From: Cyanobacteria bacterium CG_2015-22_32_23
GTDB taxonomy: Bacteria; Cyanobacteriota; Cyanobacteriia; Cyanobacteriales; Cyanobacteriaceae
Reading direction: 5' to 3'
DNA: 47,457 nt
Assembly: GCA_009993045.1 (NCBI GenBank)
Contig: JAACUG010000086.1
Span: 1-47,457 of the forward strand
The position numbers were made by a program, and so were the translations under genes. Of this stretch, positions 43,897-47,457 are shown piece by piece (positions within the stretch are counted from its first letter, which is position 1; every line of letters starts with the position of its first letter). Below the pieces are notes generated by a model. That model was given only the letters and a program-made list of their open reading frames with translations, was not told the origin of the DNA and did not search any database.

Positions 43897-46800
43897 ATGA
43901 CCTTATTATTAGTAGAAAAAGATTGGTTAATTAGTTATTCTAGTAATGAAAATAATCCCATTGCAGATTTTTATATTCCCGCCCTCGAATGTGCCATAAA
44001 GTATGATCGAAAATCAGGGTTTTTTAATAGTGCTATCCTTTCTAAAGTTGCCCAAGGATTAGAGGTAATGGTTTATAATGAAGGGCAAATGCGTTTAATT
44101 ATGGGTTGTGAATTTAGTGAGGATGATTTACAAGCCATTAGTAAGGGATATGAATTAAAAGAGCGGTTAAATAGTTGTTTAAATAGACAATTGTTAGAAC
44201 CAGAAAACTTAATTGAGTTAAAACATTTTGAGATACTTAGTTGGTTAATTGCTAACAATTTTTTAGAGATAAAGATAGCTATTCCTTTACAAAAAAATGG
44301 CTTACCAGAACAGTTAAATAGACATAAATTATTCCATGAAAAAACAGGCATTTTTACCGATAAAGAGGGGAATAAAATTGCTTTTAGTGGTTCAAATAAT
44401 GAGTCTTTAGGAGGATGGGAAACCAATGTAGAATCATTCCACGTTTATTGTGCTTGGGAAGGAGAAAGGGATTTACAAAGAGTCAATGAGGAGCAATTTC
44501 GCTTTGATCAATTATGGGATAATTTAGCCCCAAATGTTAAGGTTTTTGATATTCCTACCGCTATTAAAACTAAATTACTCAGATATACTCCTAAAAATAA
44601 ACCAATATTAATTAACAGTGAAAAATTAGTTAATAATGTAGAATTAACAGTTAATAATAAAGAATTAATTAATAATGAGCAATATAAAGAAAGAGAATTA
44701 GAGGAAAATAATATCTCTAATATTGAGGAAAAAGTTAATTTAACGGCTGAAGAAATAGAGGCGGAAAAAGAAAAGTTTGCACCTTTACTCGATATACATA
44801 ATCATGAAGGGTGTTTGGCTTATTGTTTAGAGTCTATCCCCGTTAAACCTTGGATACATCAACGGAAAATACTGTTAAAGTTTATCGCTGATTTTCCTAC
44901 TTCTGCCCTGATTTCTGATGAGGTAGGATTGGGTAAAACTATCAGCACTGGCATTATTGTCCGTTATTTGCTCATTTCTCGTCAAGTGCAACGGGTATTA
45001 ATTCTTGCTCCGAAGAGTGTACAATCTCAATGGCATGAGGAGTTAAGGGAAAAGTTTAACTTACATTTTTGGAGTTATAGTAAGGGTGTTTTCACTAATC
45101 CTGATGGTAAAACCATTACCCCCATTAATAATATTTGGAATGAGGTAGATTTGGTGTTGGCTTCCTCTCATTTAGCACGTCAGGGAAGTCGTAGCCAAGA
45201 GTTATTACAGGCTAAAGATTGGGATTTAGTTGTGGTAGATGAGGCACACCATGCACGTCGCCGTAATCCAAGTCAAAGGGAAGATAACCCTAATCGTCTG
45301 TTGGCTTTACTCAGGGAATTAAAAGCAAAAACCAAGTCTTTACTACTGCTAACGGCTACTCCCATGCAGTTGGATACCATAGAAGTATTTGATTTACTCA
45401 ATCTGGTGGGGTTAAAAGGATTATGGCAATATCAAGATAATTTCTGTGACTATTTTGATAGTTTACCGCTACCTGTCAATGATTTAAGGCTTAATTTTTG
45501 GCAATCTCTGACAGTTGACTATTTTCAACAAGGGGGAAAACCCTGTGCTATTTTTGAACAATATTTACAACAAAACAATCGTCTTTTACTCTATTCTCTT
45601 AAAGATACATGGGAAAAGGGAAAATTGATCACTCCGTGGCGCTGCGCGAGCGTTAATCCTCGTAAAGTCTGTCAAAATCAAGAATTTATCGATACTTCTA
45701 AGCAATTTTTAACGATTAATACCCCTCTCAAGGATTTGATGTTTCGCCATACCAGAGAGACATTAAGGGAATATTATCGCCGAGGCATTTTAAAATATCC
45801 TATACCTAATCGCTTAGTTTTTGATAATGCCATCATACTTAACCCGATTAATGAAATTCCGTTATATCAAGCGGTGAGTGATTATGTGAGACACTTTTAT
45901 AACCTTGCCCAACAACAAAATAGATTTGGATTAGGGTTTTTAATGACATTATATCGCCGTCGCCTTACTAGCTCATTTTATGCCATTAAGAAATCTTTGG
46001 AAAGACGTTTAGAGGGTATCAGTATCACCGATGATGATTTAATGGATTTAGACGATGCAGACGATAACATTATAGAGGGATTAGAGGGTTATTTTCAAGC
46101 AACAGATCCAGCAGAAATTGAATATTTAGAGAATATTTTAAGACAATGTGAGCAAATGGGAGAAGATACCAAATTATCTCATTATTTGACTCTTTTGCGG
46201 CAAGAATTGATGAATAGAGAAACAGTGATCACTTTTTTTCAATATACTGACACGATGGATTATGTAAGAGATACTTTAGTTCAATTATATGGCAATCAAG
46301 TGGCTTGTTATTCTGGAAGGGGAGGGGAGTTATACGAAAATGGTAGATGGAAGGTTGTTAAAAAAGAGGTGATTAAAAGGCTTTTCACAATGAATAATGA
46401 ACAATTAATAATTAATAATGAAGGATTAATTAATAGTAAACAATCTACAATTAATAATGAAAGATTGCCTAATATTAAGATTTTATTGTGTACTAAGTCG
46501 GCGAGTGAGGGGTTAAATTTACAAACTTGTGGGGTATTATTTCAGTATTCTTGCCCGTGGAATCCGATGCAAATTGAACAACAAATCGGGCGTTTAGATA
46601 GAATTGGACAAATTCACCCTACTATTCGCATTCATAATTTTTACTATGATGGTACGGTGGAAGCAAAGGTATATCAGAAACTGAGATCTCGAATTAATGC
46701 TTTTGAGACTGTAGTGGGCAACTTACAACCCATTTTAGCACAAGTACCCACTTTTATTGAACAGGCAGTTATGGCGGCAGATCCAGAGGAAGAAGGAGTT

Positions 46801-47190
46801 TTATTAAGTGAGTTGGAGAATTTACTAGATAATCCCCCGATTCGTCCTGATTTAGAACAAATGACGGCAATAAATGTTTCGGCTGATTTACAGTTAGTCA
46901 ACCAAAAAATACCTCCCAATCCTCTCCCCCCTAAAAAAGTTGAACAAATCTTCACTCAATCTCGATGGTTACAAAGTCAGGGTATTACATTTCAAGACAA
47001 GGACGATGATGAAACGCTACTATGGCATCTGGAAGACTGCTCTTTGAGCGATCGCATTTGGCTATTAAAATGGCAAAAGTCAACCTATCACGTTACCTTT
47101 TACCCTGAAGTTTACGAGGAACATCCCTCTGTTAAATTAATGTCGTTAGGTGAACCGCTGGTAGAAAAACTACTTTCATTATTTCTATGA
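43897..47190 (+). CDS. PLD-like/SNF2 helicase of a defence-type island
   Basis: The 1097-residue protein has an N-terminal phospholipase-D-like nuclease domain (about 15-215) with FHEKTGIFTD (His and Lys near 146-148) and FSGSNNES near 166. A Snf2-type superfamily 2 motor follows. Its motifs are the Walker A loop SDEVGLGKTI (about 341-350), RVLILAPKSVQSQW, VVDEAHHARR (about 446) and LLLTATPMQLD (near 485). The C-terminal lobe has CTKSASEGLNLQ (about 866-877) and IGRLDRIGQ near 900. It resembles the helicases of DISARM-like systems and probably cleaves or translocates on foreign DNA, which is inference. In-frame repeat inserts occur at residues about 235-267 and 831-856; the second is within the C-terminal helicase lobe, just before motif V. 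Confidence 0.88.
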   Translation: MTLLLVEKDWLISYSSNENNPIADFYIPALECAIKYDRKSGFFNSAILSKVAQGLEVMVYNEGQMRLIMGCEFSEDDLQAISKGYELKERLNSCLNRQLLEPENLIELKHFEILSWLIANNFLEIKIAIPLQKNGLPEQLNRHKLFHEKTGIFTDKEGNKIAFSGSNNESLGGWETNVESFHVYCAWEGERDLQRVNEEQFRFDQLWDNLAPNVKVFDIPTAIKTKLLRYTPKNKPILINSEKLVNNVELTVNNKELINNEQYKERELEENNISNIEEKVNLTAEEIEAEKEKFAPLLDIHNHEGCLAYCLESIPVKPWIHQRKILLKFIADFPTSALISDEVGLGKTISTGIIVRYLLISRQVQRVLILAPKSVQSQWHEELREKFNLHFWSYSKGVFTNPDGKTITPINNIWNEVDLVLASSHLARQGSRSQELLQAKDWDLVVVDEAHHARRRNPSQREDNPNRLLALLRELKAKTKSLLLLTATPMQLDTIEVFDLLNLVGLKGLWQYQDNFCDYFDSLPLPVNDLRLNFWQSLTVDYFQQGGKPCAIFEQYLQQNNRLLLYSLKDTWEKGKLITPWRCASVNPRKVCQNQEFIDTSKQFLTINTPLKDLMFRHTRETLREYYRRGILKYPIPNRLVFDNAIILNPINEIPLYQAVSDYVRHFYNLAQQQNRFGLGFLMTLYRRRLTSSFYAIKKSLERRLEGISITDDDLMDLDDADDNIIEGLEGYFQATDPAEIEYLENILRQCEQMGEDTKLSHYLTLLRQELMNRETVITFFQYTDTMDYVRDTLVQLYGNQVACYSGRGGELYENGRWKVVKKEVIKRLFTMNNEQLIINNEGLINSKQSTINNERLPNIKILLCTKSASEGLNLQTCGVLFQYSCPWNPMQIEQQIGRLDRIGQIHPTIRIHNFYYDGTVEAKVYQKLRSRINAFETVVGNLQPILAQVPTFIEQAVMAADPEEEGVLLSELENLLDNPPIRPDLEQMTAINVSADLQLVNQKIPPNPLPPKKVEQIFTQSRWLQSQGITFQDKDDDETLLWHLEDCSLSDRIWLLKWQKSTYHVTFYPEVYEEHPSVKLMSLGEPLVEKLLSLFL
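44601..44700 (+). repeat. In-frame ATTAATAATGAA-like insert in the helicase gene, first
   Basis: Diverged units such as ATTAACAGTGAA, GTTAATAATGTA, GTTAATAATAAA and ATTAATAATGAG encode LINSEKLVNNVELTVNNKEL and INNEQ. It lies in the linker between the PLD-like and SNF2 domains. Divergence suggests it is older than the copies at 46389 and 39846. Confidence 0.75.
46389..46466 (+). repeat. In-frame ATTAATAATGAA-like insert in the helicase gene, second
   Basis: The units encode MNNEQLIINNEGLINSKQST followed by INNER. They match the spacer repeat tgaataatgaacaattaata closely. The insert separates a Lys-rich helix (KVVKKEVIKRLF) from the IKILLCTKSASEGLNL motif of the helicase C-terminal lobe. Confidence 0.85.
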
Positions 47191-47457
47191 GAAGATCAAA
47201 GGAACTGAGATAGGGTCAAATGTTTCAGAAGTAACTATAGAACGCTCGATCGAAGTTACCAACAACGCACTTTTTGTTCAGATAATCTGTTTTAAGCCTT
47301 GATTTTTATAGCTTTCTGACTCCCATCAGTAAACCCTAATTATGAACTCTCAAGGCACTATGACATACAATTCCCATTTCATCTCTGGACTCAAATTGGA
47401 TTAAATATGATTAAACTATTTAAGATAAATACTCTCTATAGCCATTTAGATTCTAGT
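47191..47457. other. Terminal spacer with dispersed repeat copy 3
   Basis: No gene is seen after the helicase stop. At 47267-47339 gcactttttgttc, then aagccttgatttttatagct and ttctgactcccatcagtaaa, match the repeat at 1-76 in the same orientation. The rest is AT-rich without a supported feature. Confidence 0.5.

Noticed and set aside
34911-47190. Assignment as canonical BREX or DISARM
   Set aside because: No PglZ phosphatase, Lon-like protease or DUF1998 protein is present in the window, so the locus only shares parts with those systems.

Overview
The window is chromosomal DNA of a low-GC cyanobacterium. Ten copies of the octamer GCGATCGC (the HIP1 motif) are scattered through it. The gene content is also cyanobacterial: an HmpF-like motility protein, BtpA, a ferrochelatase with a C-terminal chlorophyll-binding-type helix, a VKOR-thioredoxin fusion, CIA30 and DUF1822. 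The very AT-rich coding style would suit the Geminocystis/Cyanobacterium group, but that placement is inference. Gene order is mosaic: mostly single genes or pairs on both strands, with few operons.

Layout. 1-8362: outer-membrane-type protein, HmpF, LivG/NatA-type ABC ATPase, small membrane protein, histidine phosphatase, PlsC acyltransferase, and an 882-residue DEDDh exonuclease fused to a P-loop ATPase that starts at a TTG codon. 8712-10666: an orphan CRISPR array of six identical 37-nt repeats, a leader with a good minus-strand promoter, a 61-codon 3' remnant of cas2, and an IS5-type insertion sequence abutting that remnant. 10915-10999: an intronless tRNA-Leu(UAA). 11206-34616: core genes (Bax-inhibitor-like, DUF4230, btpA, VKOR fusion, argD, RND pump, adk, lpxB, hemH, DedA, phoH, sigma-like plus DUF1822 pair, aroA, DUF2214, rhodanese lipoprotein, pdhA, CIA30). 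These are interrupted by a 135-bp MITE-like element that cuts a CopD-like gene and by a 175-bp minisatellite.

34911-47190 is an accessory defence-type island. It holds a DUF499 ATPase (1118 aa), a DUF1156 DNA methylase (1093 aa), an unrecognised 143-aa protein on the opposite strand, an intact DUF433/DUF5615 toxin-antitoxin pair, and a PLD-like/SNF2 helicase (1097 aa). Together these look like a modification-plus-translocase antiphage system. The spacers between the big genes are full of decayed toxin-antitoxin genes and repeat debris. All three large proteins carry in-frame low-complexity inserts. Those of the methylase and helicase match repeats that also lie in nearby spacers; the insert in the ATPase is a 27-bp tandem repeat. 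This is the most unusual feature of the window.

A dispersed repeat resembling insertion-sequence ends occurs at both edges of the window and once, inverted, inside the island.
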